Shown piece after piece: positions 1 through 10,500 of a stretch of DNA of 27,459 nucleotides. Source of the DNA: Paraglomus occultum (taxonomy: Eukaryota > Glomeromycota > Glomeromycetes > Paraglomerales > Paraglomeraceae); assembly GCA_910592205.1 (NCBI GenBank), contig CAJVPJ010000352.1, positions 1 through 27,459 of the forward strand. Reading direction: 5' to 3'. A program made the translations under genes and the position numbers. How positions within the stretch are numbered: the stretch's first letter is position 1; each line of letters begins with the position of its first letter. The notes under the pieces are model-generated. The model saw only the letters and a program-made list of their open reading frames with translations, searched no databases and had not been told where the DNA came from.

Positions 1-2
1 GT

Positions 3-403
3 GACATTGCTTATATCTGTGTTGAATGCAAAAAGGATCTTGATGATGATACTCTACCACATTGTAATGATTGTGGTTGAGCTATGAGAAATAGAATAGA
101 TTGCTTCTGTAATTTAAGGAAAAATGAGCCACCAGTTAAAACTCCAATCATAACAAAAATAATGGCTCAAAGTTATGTGGGTAGATTAGAACAACAAACA
201 AGGACTTAAAACAGCAACTAGCCAGTGCTAAGGAAGAAATCAGATCTCACTTGAAAGCCTTAGATGTTTCAAAGGATTGACATGATAAACAAAAGCAAGA
301 AATATTGGATAAAATTCAAAGACTTGAAAGTGAGGTTGAATTCTTAAGAAAACAACAGACTCAACATGTTGTTCAAATTGAAGTTAAAGAAAATAAGAGA
401 TAA
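3..403 (+). pseudogene. Broken zinc-ribbon / coiled-coil protein gene
   Basis: The sequence reads as protein from the left edge: a zinc-ribbon-like C-x2-C ... C-x2-C pattern (YICVEC ... HCNDCG) is followed by a TGA at 78-80. The same frame then continues through a Cys-containing stretch to a TAA at 207-209. From about 200 the coding sense moves to another frame, giving a Lys/Glu/Gln-rich coiled-coil segment (KDLKQQLASAKEE onward). That segment is interrupted by a TGA at 278-280 and ends at a TAA at 401-403. Two in-frame stops and one frameshift mean it is not a working gene as read, unless an unseen intron removes the frameshift. The 5' end lies outside the window. It is probably a decayed member of a duplicated fungal gene family; I do not recognise the family. 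Confidence 0.5.
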
Positions 404-1608
404 CCTTGATTAAAATTAAAGAAATAATTTTTCTAATAGTGCTGTAATTTTTGGTTTTCATGGTCGATTTATTGTAAATTAGTTTCATATACTTTATTTT
501 TATATAGAGATAGTCCTATATATTAATCCTGTTATGGTTTATATTCCTCACCTTCTGGTATGATAAAGTGAAAATTAAAAAAACGTCATCAGTTCACTGG
601 TCAATTTTACAGCCACATCATAATCGGCCTCTCAATTATGTCATATAATAGAATGTTCATTTTGTCTGGTTTTGTTGCAGTCTGCCCATTTTATTTTTTT
701 TTTCACGCTGGACATTTGCGAGTCAGACGTTTGAAGATGACACGTTGGTTGTCATAAACCAAGACTTTCCCCGCATTTTCTTACAATACGACGTATGCAT
801 AACCTGCCTACCTGCGAATATGGATTGGTAATAAAATTGCAAGTAATGTGGAGTCGTTTATCAATTGATTAGCGAACATTACTAGGCGATAAAGTAATGT
901 TGGAGTTTATTTGTCTAACATGAACGCATTAGCATAAAAGAATATTTGATTGATGAGCGTGTCAAATATATGAGTTGCTCAACAGGCAGTGTATCCAAGT
1001 TTCCACAACTATAATTGAGCAACGGCAATTGCCCACGTTTCGCGTTCGAGTAGCTTTCGACTTACTATACAGTGCTCTTTTATAGTGGATCCCTGCCAGT
1101 TAATTTCATAGAAACTTTTTTCCGCCAAATTAAAATATCTCTATATAGTGTATTTATGGAATATCAGTTAGTATTAGTGGAGAAATACGCTTTCGTTCGA
1201 TATAGTAGAAGGATAATAATTGGTCAAATCAGAGATGCTGAGGGAACAAAGGGGTCAGTCAACAGAAAACGTGTTGCGTGTTTGGTATATAAAATAAGAG
1301 CACTATAATAATGCAAGAGTTTTATTATTTTAGACAATGTGGGGTTTTTGCTATTAAAACAAAGTTATAAAGATAATAATGAAAAGTTAATTTTCAAAGA
1401 AAGTTGACCGTTGATTAACTTGTGACATTCGCTATAGTGTATATTGCATAATATATGATTAAAATATACCATGATTTTTTGTGGATATCCTGCCTATGTG
1501 CAGAAACCTGTCAGATTTTTGTTTTCATTATAAGAAGAGTCACTGTATATTCGAAAAATGTGAAATATTATCCAACGATTGAGTTTAGATTCGAATTTGT
1601 CTGGATTG
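404..1608. other. Non-coding AT-rich stretch
   Basis: No convincing gene is seen. One 78-codon open stretch (1072-1308, plus) has no ATG at its listed start, no motif and no splice partners, and is best explained as chance. No tRNA-like B-box or repeat array was seen. Confidence 0.5.
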
Positions 1609-1945
1609 CTAAAAACTTCCAGCACAAATAGCAATAGACGGACCTGATGTAGCAGTCGTGCCATGCAAAGTCGCTTGAGCAGGAGTAATTATCAATATTT
1701 GTTTGGGCCGTTCGAAAAGTTCCGCTACACCATCTGCCTTACAATCCGTGGCTTGGTGGCCTGGATTGGGACAAAGCAATAATCGCGCCATCGCCGGCGA
1801 CTAGCAAAAACGTACAATGTTTTCCGTCTCGACTTGTTTCTCTTTGTTTGATGTGTTTCTTCTGTAAACCTTTACTCACACCCATGAGCAATAACGGCTT
1901 GAACGTTTCCCAAGCACCCTCATTGATGCTTGTACTGGTGCCCAA
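1609..1945 (-). pseudogene. Two-frame coding fossil with a degenerate zinc knuckle
   Basis: On the minus strand, one open frame covers 1945 to about 1790 (it contains GAWETFKPLLLMGVSKG). A second open frame takes over from about 1791 to 1609 and contains LLLCPNPGHQATDC. The second motif matches the spacing of a CCHC zinc knuckle (C-x2-C-x4-H-x4-C) with the first Cys replaced by Leu. The change of frame without a visible intron suggests a frameshifted relic. A retrotransposon Gag remnant is possible because CCHC knuckles are typical there, but no reverse transcriptase, integrase or long terminal repeat is visible nearby. A non-transposon gene fragment is equally possible. Confidence 0.3.
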
Positions 1946-3398
1946 TTCTATATAACGGATAAACGTTTAGTATTTACTAATTTTATCAATTAGACTAGAA
2001 ACCTGACGGCGCGACTTTTGCCAAAAACCATGACTACCGATAATTATAATCATGTAGTTGATTATTCCACATCAGATACTCACCTCATATGCTTTCAATA
2101 GGATTTCGTATTTAGCTTAGCAGGTGTAATCGCGTTTGTTCCATTCCATTTAACTACGAGTGCCAGTTACAGCTAATTAACATGGTACAAATGAGAAACA
2201 GTGATGTAGCAAAAAAAGCCAATTATAGTAGGAGGTGACTATATGACAGACCTTGTTGATTTCGCGTATTAATATATTCCATTTCACCTTTTCATGTGAC
2301 ACAATGTTAAATACTATTGGCCAAAGTATGATCGACAAACATTCTCCGTAACTGTAAACAAACAATTCCGTCATCAACATCCAAAAGGAGATAATATGAG
2401 TCATCAACCCCAAACGTCGAACAACTCGATGTATCTTGTTGTCTACAATTGGTATATTCATACTACTCATATCGATATGGCGTAGATCCATTCTACTTTC
2501 CCCATAAGTTTATCAAGGAAATATAATTTTGACCATTATTGATGAACAAATACCAATTTGCAAAAGGTAAATGTATAAGATTGTGAAACTATGTATGCTT
2601 ACCCTTTTCACTTGTATTGTAAAACATGCCGGACTGACGAACGTTATTGTACAAAACGATTGTGCAATAGTTTGGACATGAATACTGAGACACATTGAAA
2701 ATTTTCACAAATTTTTTTTTAAAAAAATTTCAGTTTATATGACGCATTAAGCTTTTTACAAATTTGGATAAATTCTTATTATCCATGATTGTAGTGTTTA
2801 AATGGACATTCTTTTTACTACACAATTTTTTGTATCATTAAAATCATAACGTGAAAATGCGTATTTACTGACGATAGATCGTCGTCCATCAGTCATATGG
2901 TATTATCGATCGAGGGTGGGGGGGGGGAGAAAAAGTACAAGTAAAGCTCTAATATAATGGGTATAATGAAACAAATAAATACAGATTTAAACATCATAAA
3001 ATATCCATCCCAACACCAAAAACGCATACCCCGTCTACATCCACTTTGTGTTCCAGCACATCGGGAAGAAAAGAAAGAGAAAAATAAAGTGGAGATAAAT
3101 ATGGATAGAATGGATACAATGATCACCAAAGAAGAGAAGGGAAAATGAGTTGTAGATAAACAATGATTAAGAGATAAGAGAATGACAGTATGAGCAAATT
3201 ATGAAAAGAAAATAAAATAAAAATAAATGAATTTGAATTGAAATGGTAGAAAAAATATAAAAGTATCACCATTCCTTTAACTTGAGAAATGGCGAACATT
3301 AAATCCACAAATTACCACACCAACAATGAATTAATCTTTATGGTCCATTCAATCGAAACATTATTACCCCTCTCTCCTTTCCTATTCAGATTACAATT
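1946..3398. other. Mostly non-coding stretch
   Basis: Downstream (3') flank of the LIM-RhoGAP gene. It contains AT-rich DNA, a poly-A/T junction near 2709-2730 and a G-run of about ten near 2919-2929. A doubtful small ORF (2177-2491) is listed separately. Other open stretches of about 60 codons here carry no recognisable signal. Confidence 0.45.
2177..2491 (-). CDS. Doubtful small ORF with hydrophobic stretches
   Basis: A 104-residue frame starts at a genuine ATG (2489-2491) and follows an in-frame TAA. Two or three hydrophobic stretches (around HIISFWMLM, CLSIILWPIVFNIV and NWLFLLHHCF) could be membrane segments. No family is recognised, there is no obvious splice partner, and AT-rich DNA readily yields hydrophobic chance ORFs. 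It is listed so a reader can test it against transcripts; more likely than not it is spurious. Confidence 0.2.
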   Translation of the reverse strand: MDLRHIDMSSMNIPIVDNKIHRVVRRLGLMTHIISFWMLMTELFVYSYGECLSIILWPIVFNIVSHEKVKWNILIREINKVCHIVTSYYNWLFLLHHCFSFVPC

Positions 3399-6300
3399 TC
3401 ACGAGGCCCTTTGCTCTACCGGAATGGAGCTTTCGTTGACTAAGGAATTACTTGAATAAATCGAACCATTTGAAGAATCTTTTGTTTCATATTCTTCTGA
3501 AGCTTGCATATCTGAAGGATGTGCGATAACAGCATAGTCTTCCAAGTCCGCGTCACCCTGTGCGGGATGGTGTTGGGGAATTCTTGGTGACGGGTTATGC
3601 ATTTGTGATCGGGGCGCGCCCGTTCGCAGTACATTATCTGCTGGTTGCGCCGATTTCATACGAACGAAATTTTCGCATTTTTTTAAAATGTCTTTGGTAG
3701 TCAGACCTTCCGGATTGTTGAACAATTCCTGATCATTTAGAATAGCAGCCAAATCTTCGGGAACCTATGTATGAAAATCGAAAAAGAGTGAATAATTCAT
3801 ACCCGTTAGATAATTGTCAAATCTATTCCCGTATCGCACCATCCTCCAACTGCTTCATTCGCCCAAATCGCCCAAATCTTACCAAGCAAAACTCGTCTTG
3901 ATACTTTAGCAATGCATGTACTGCCTCAATGGCCAAAAACGAATCATCTTTTGATGGATCTTTCGATTTCGAATACAAAACGTTTGGCGTTATCACCGTG
4001 GCCAAGTTACGTAAATCCATTTTTGATCCTGTTTCTTCGTCAACATGTGAGAACGATGCAACCCATTTGAAAAAGCTAAAGAGTACTTCCATTGTGTCAC
4101 GGTTTACTTTTGGGAGGAGGCAGCATGCTAGATGTAGGATTTTTTTTCTAGCTTGGCTATCAGCAAGTCCTGAAGAAAAAAAGAAAGCGGGTTAGGTTAA
4201 GTAATAAATAATGTGGTTACCCTCCCAACCATTCACAGTATCATACGAGGTTTGCTACTCACTTTGTGTAGTAATAAACAATCTTTGCAACTTAAACGTC
4301 AATAATGGATCTGGTAAATCTCTTAAAAATTTCTTCAGTAATGCGGCAACCTGAACCGGATTGTCCTCAGCTAGGTTGACTGAAGACGGATTCTTGTCAA
4401 TTGCATCACTGAGTTCTTTAAGTCGTCGAATATTGCCGTTTTTGCGAAATATGCCTTCGACGGACATATCTATCACGCCAAATGGGATGATCGAGACGAA
4501 GATGGATACAAACGATAAGTAAAATGTCAAGATACTTGTACAAAAATTTCAGAAAGACATTCTCAAAAGTCTTCTCAACTTACCCATTCTTCTCATTGCT
4601 GATATACCATCATCAACAAAGCTCGGTATTCGAATGCATCCGGGTCCAGCGCCTAGAACCGAGTCGACGCCATTACGCTCAACTAGCACGTCTAGTGGTA
4701 CGCCAAAAGTGCCTTTAAATAAATGGAGGTGGGTAAGTTTAGATTTGCGGTGTAAATGGAAAAGTAAACGAAAGCATGGAGAATGATTTTTAAAATCATG
4801 CATTTGAAAAACCATTAAATTACACAAATTAATCTTACTCAAAGTAGGACTCGCCCCCACACCATTACCACCCAAATAAATAAAAAAAATTATTATTAGC
4901 TTTCTTTTTACCTTTCTTTTTCACGTTTTTCTTTTCTGAACTCTTGATTGTCGTTACAAATTTAGTCCAGAAATTTGTCCTCCTTACGCCAATCAAATCC
5001 AACAGTTCTTCCAAAGTAAACCAATCCTTCAAATACTGTTCCATGACCACAACTGCAACATGTTTCACAATAACATACTCCAAAGCCGATAGCTCTGACA
5101 AATAGCACTTTGTTCTTGGCACAAGCCTCTTGTTCTTTTTCTCTTCTTCTACAGCGATAGCTATTGCGGATATGTCATCTAATGTTATAGCTTCATTTCT
5201 GCTATCAAACTGTACCAGTGAATCTTTTGTCTGAAAATCATCCTTGTCTTCGATGATCTGCACCCGCCTTTGTGACGGCGCTTTTATGAGATTATTCTTG
5301 TTCCGCGCATTGACGAGCGTGGAATCAGACGAATTAGATTCCTGTTCGATAATCGTCGATCGTTTGGCACGACGTGCAGAAGTGGAGAGTTTACGATCAA
5401 GCTGAACGGATTTCAATCTTCGTATATTGATGGATGAGTCGTGCCTGTCGCCGCTCGAGTAGGATTTGGAGCGCGAATCTTTTCGACCCAGTGACGATGC
5501 AGAATCTTTTTCGGTTCGGCGACCACGCGGTTCTCCATCGTAGTCTGAAAGGGAGTGCTCATCTACAGTAAAATTGAAAGTTCGTTTAGAAATATTTCAG
5601 AAATGTCTACTATAATTACTCTTTGCAGACCAGCATAAATATCATTTATATGCTTACTGCGTTCACCACTTCCCTCTTCCTATTCTCATGCCCACCCCAA
5701 AAATACGGTTATAAAAAGGTATACCAACCTCGTCTATTTAACGACGCATATAATCTCGAAAGTGCTACTCTTAATAAATATGTATACTGTTCCAGCTTTG
5801 TGACCTTCTTGAACCCTTTCGCAGCTCTTTCAGTTTTGCAATTAGCACATAACGCCATTTCCGCCATCAAATCAAAGTATGCATCGTTCAATTCCCTCCC
5901 ATCATCTCCCTTCTTATCTCCATACTGATTCTTATTTGTAATCTTATGCTCGGCTCGAGCCAAGTCGGCTTTACACCGGCCACACCTCAAACAAGCAACA
6001 TGATATCTGAATTGTTCATATTTGTAGCATTCCTCCTCGACTGTAACCCGACACGCGTTGCATAAATCGGAAGTCGGGGACGTATCGATTATAGGAATGG
6101 TGTGTGGCTTTGTTGAAATTTCCGCGAGGGTTGTTAGGAATAATGATATTGAAGCCGTTGACATGAAATCACGTTCCTTTTGTAGTAGAAAAGATAAACA
6201 AGTATTTGAGGAATATTATTTATCAAATTTCTGTTTCATCTTAAAATTCAAACAGTCACTTACCAGTTTCAATGCACCAGTTAATGCAATGCGTATTAAT

Positions 6301-8272
6301 AACTTTAAATAGTGCGCTAGACCAGTAACAAGTGATAGTAATTCCTGCGTTATGCCTAATCGCCGTACTCCAGTTTCTTGGGTATGAGAAAGCAACGAAA
6401 AAAAGTTTACGATTTTCTTGCACAACATTTTGGCCTCTCGGTTATGTTGAAGCCCTGTAATTGAACAGATAAATTATTAGCATAACAATAGATAAAATTT
6501 TGTATCAAGCTTATCTATGTAACAAAACACGTCTATGAATTTTTCTTTTGACCACCCCATGTTACGCTTCCCCATCAATCTCATCTTTGTGAATTACCTT
6601 GTCCCATTGCTTTGAGTAATTCTACTTCTAACCTGTCAATTGCTTTAAACAGTATTTCCACATGCATGATAAACTTTTCGGCTATTTTTACTCCTTCTAT
6701 ATAGGAGCCATTTGAAACGCGTAGTAACATATCTGATATACAGGCAGCTGAAGATTCTTCAAATGCTGATAATACTGTCCAGATATGATATACCTTCTCT
6801 TCCATAGATTTTTGTTCTTGTTTAAGCTTTTCTGCGTATGCTGTGTCTGTTTTATCTTAAAAAAGAAGGCAAATTATATTTCATTATATATAGTGTTCTG
6901 GTAGAGATAGCAACAAATTCATTGGTAAAATGACGGTGACTAACCTTTTGATAGCTCGTATGATGGAGATAAAGGCGGTGATGCAAGCTTTACATTCCAA
7001 AACTGAGTAATTTTGATACAATGTAAATATCAAGTTAATACGAATCCTATTAACAAGGTGATACTTGATGGATATTGAGTGATATTAGCAATATTCTATC
7101 AGTCCCAATGATTCCGTTTATAATTGACGAACTCAAACAACTCATCAAATCATACACAAACACGCTCTCTCTGTCTCCCGGTTGATCCAACGCGACCTCA
7201 ATTCGTCTCATGACCTACCTTGTGTATCATATAACATTCGGGATGCCAATGTTCATCAACTAAATTTCTATTAATTTCCACAAACTGTTTCAAAATAGCC
7301 GTCTGGCACCCAGTACACTTGACCGCAAAATGTGTTGAATAATGGTAATGGCAATAAACCTGTCCTTCATGTTCATAATAACTATCCTGTGGACCAAACA
7401 CAGTTGGACACACGGAGCAAGTAAAATGTTCAATGTGATATTTCCTATCAAGTGCAGTTATGTAAGAGCTCCGTAATGCCTCCCCGCATTGAGCGCAAAT
7501 AAGGTTTAGTCGACGGAAATAGTCTCTTTCGCATAACGGTAATTGCTTGCCATCATGACTGTCCATTGGGAAAAATTTAGATGCTACTATTTCACCGCAA
7601 TCCTAACAAACGAGAGAGAGACAGAGAAGATGTATTAATATATGAAATCGAATAAATATAATTATGTGTTATTTTCGGTAAAATATTGTTCTAAAAGAAA
7701 CGCTGCGCGTGGTCTAATTTCCCATTAGTTTTGTCTCTCATTTTTCGCTCTCATTTTCTCTCTTTTCTTTCACTACTTAACTAAAATTCCACATTTTACT
7801 CTCTTCTCTCACCCGCATTCTATTAAGACATACATGTGTTAATATTATCATAATCTGTCGATACTTTTAAATATACTCTAATGTCTGTATTTATGCTCGA
7901 ATTTGCCTTTTTTTCCCCGTCCCCGCGCCCTTCCCCTCTTGCCCTTCCCCTCTTGCCCCTCTTTCCCCAGGACTCTGTAATCGCAAACTCTCTAAACGTT
8001 AAAATACTTGAAACTCTAGTCTTTCTTTCAATTCTACCTCTCATTTTTTTCACTTTACAGTATATCTCCTTCCAGAGCACTTTCCGCATTCCTCTCCATA
8101 ATCAATTCAAACGTTGTTTTACCTGACATTTAAAACACTCTAGATGATAAGCACCTCCTAATGCTCTAACAAAGTGTCCGATTATTATTAATCCACACTT
8201 TGCACAAGCGGGTGTCGCCTCTTTTCTATTTAGCGCAGTCTCATCTGAATTATGCTCTGTAGGAGCAGCCAT
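3399..8272 (-). CDS. LRG1: LIM-domain Rho GTPase-activating protein (Lrg1/Rga1-like), 11 exons
   Basis: Complete gene for 1042 residues. Exons by coordinate (minus): 8272-8123, 7602-7219, 7002-6945, 6855-6598, 6454-6264, 6176-5729, 5562-4912, 4712-4584, 4469-4263, 4169-3883, 3764-3399. All introns are GT-AG and all phases match. The start is the first ATG after an in-frame TGA. Domains seen: LIM1 from about residue 23 (CAKC ... HLECFKC) spanning exons 1-2; LIM2 (CAQC ... HFTCSVC) in exon 2; a following half-LIM (CTGC ... HWHPECY); another LIM in exon 6 from about residue 386 (CNAC ... HVACLRCGRC). RhoGAP covers about residues 716-910 with the arginine finger in EGIFRKNG (R765), the LLKKFLRDLP segment and the conserved Asn in ITPNVL. 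Family knowledge: Lrg1-type proteins stimulate GTP hydrolysis by Rho1-class GTPases at growth sites, affecting wall synthesis and polarity. The Lrg1 class fits better than Rga1/Rga2 because a LIM lies in the middle and GVPLDVLV opens the GAP domain; orthology is inferred. Confidence 0.93.
7603..8122 (-). other. Large first intron of the LIM-RhoGAP gene, with polypyrimidine repeat
   Basis: This intron is 520 bp against 87-216 bp for the other nine. The donor is GTAAAA after the codons for CFKCQ; the acceptor ends TTTGTTAG before DCGEIV. On the plus strand about 7917-7973 is a C/T-rich tract holding two adjacent copies of a 14-bp unit (GCCCTTCCCCTCTT), so the transcript carries a GA-rich tract. 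Open frames across it on both strands are by-products of this composition. Confidence 0.75.
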
Positions 8273-10500
8273 ATTTCCACAGTATTCGAACTTCTGGCTG
8301 TTGTGTAGGTGAATTAAGAGAATGTAGGTATGGATGTGGATATTCTCCCATCAACAGCAAAGACCAAAGAAACTAAGATTGGGCACGAAATAGAGTTTGT
8401 TTGTTGCGAATGTGACTGACACAGGTAGTGAATTTTGTAAACAAGAACAAAGTAAATGTGAAATTAAGAGTGGTAAAGTATATGTTAAAAAGGTAAGCGA
8501 GAATGTAGGCAAGTGCGCTGCCGAAGGTATTATTTAGGGATTTGCTCCTGAGTGTTAAGTTGAGCGGTGACGGACTGTATAAACCAACAAAAATGTTGAA
8601 TAAACCGATATCCTATTGGATTGTCATGTTATATTTAGTATTAGGGTCTTGATATATATATTTATTTATTTATATGAAACGTATTTGTATGTGTATTTAT
8701 AGAATTGAAAAGAGTAATTCTAAAAATAGCCATGGAAAGTGCTCAGATCGAAACCCAATAGAAATATGTGGGGTAACAAATATTGTGGTCGATTGGATCT
8801 CTGAGAAACATTAGGAAACAGTGCCTCTATACTAACATGGTCATTGATACAATATATAGGCATGATAATCAACCCATCAATATGAGCAAAATAGTTAAAA
8901 TAATAACTCAAGAACTAGTTGAAATCGCTTGGGTGGCTTATGCCTTGGTCATGTTATTACTCGCTGTGGCTTAGCTGCAGTTCGTAACACGTATATGTTT
9001 CCGCATACATTAATTATAACGATACCTAAATCATGACTGCGTTCAATAAATCATAATATACAGATTTTCGAATAAAAAAAAATTTTTTTCTTACCAAAGG
9101 CCTACCAACGAACGACTTATTGGTAGGGGGGATGGTGTATCACGATACAATTATAGCAATTGTCTTGGGACGGGCCAGATAAAACCAGGATTATAAAGGT
9201 TAGCAAGATAATGCGCGTAGAACACATTCCTATTTTATCTACAAAAAATTTCCCATATCTCTCTAGCATTATCGTCCAATTTCTAATTGTTCTCGATCTT
9301 TGCTTATCCGCTCAAAGTTAGATAATATAAGTACCATGTATGGTCATGCAATGAGTCGATCAATAAAACCCGATTCTAAACTAGTCAGGAAAAAAAATCT
9401 TTGAATATTCGTTAATACTTAAGTAAACTAGTCCCACAATAACAATGTTTACCCTAAACTTAATGGTAATTGTGATGCGGTCTTTTGATAACAATGTAAA
9501 CGCAGAATTTCAATGTACCAAAAATAAAGATGCCCCTCTACAAATTAAGAAACAGCATACATCTAAATTTTCCAATGAATTGCACAAAAGCATGCTGAAA
9601 ATCTGCAACCGGCAAAGTTTTTGACGAATCGTTGCGATACTTGACTCGGATTGAGAAACAGGTTTTTAAACAAGTTTACTTTGCCCTTGCTGACCAGGAT
9701 GTTTACGTAATTAAAGCCTGAAAGAACCAATAATAATTCACAATAAGCCCATGTTTACCATCAGCATCGATATAGGATATCATGTTGAGATAATTCGAAT
9801 TATACAATAATTAAAAAACACGCTACTTGACGACAATATCATGTTGGTAACTGTTTTAATGTCCATGTGTAAGCAGCGTGGCATAATCCGAGCATGGACT
9901 TTCCGGATAAGAGAACTTTTTGTTAGATTACCAATTGACTGTTCTGCGCTTAATTAAATAATATAAGTAATAAATTGCTTTATATGCCCAAAATATCATA
10001 CCGACGACATCTGCAGATCTATTAGGCTGTGTCAATTTTAGCTGGTTTCACCGATAATGAATCGGTATTTATCAACCCTAAACGGGCAGGTCATTGTCAA
10101 AAATGATTCCCCGATCAGTTTACTGGAATAGTGGATGAAACATCGAACATGCCCTCCCCCCCACCTCATCTCTACCCTCCCGAGCGAGTAAAAAATAAAC
10201 AAAAATGCGATTGAGTTTTCTTTTTTTTTTTCCTCATGGCTTTCAGGTTACACGACAGAAGCAAGAAATCAACCTGTCTGGAATGATTTTTTATTTATGA
10301 TTATCTGTCTAAAATATCTATATATCATGATAAGCCCAAGGTGGATTATTGACAAAAATGGATACTAGAATTACCATTGGTCGGAATTGTGGTGAAAACC
10401 TTTCCTAAACGGGTATATTCCTTAGCGCCCATCGGACCGTAAATATCCTGTATAACCGGTTATTATTAACATACTAAAAAGTCATTTAATTTAATAAAAA
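8273..10500. other. Gene-poor region, left part; includes the LIM-RhoGAP promoter side
   Basis: The first few hundred bases must hold the 5' UTR and promoter of the minus-strand LIM-RhoGAP gene. A TA/TTTA-rich run lies at about 8653-8675. Open stretches at 8720-8974 are short, overlap on opposite strands and show no motif. Nothing else recognised. Confidence 0.5.

Noticed and set aside
5623-5928. 101-codon plus-strand open frame
   Set aside because: Shadow of exon 6 and intron 6 of the LIM-RhoGAP gene on the other strand.
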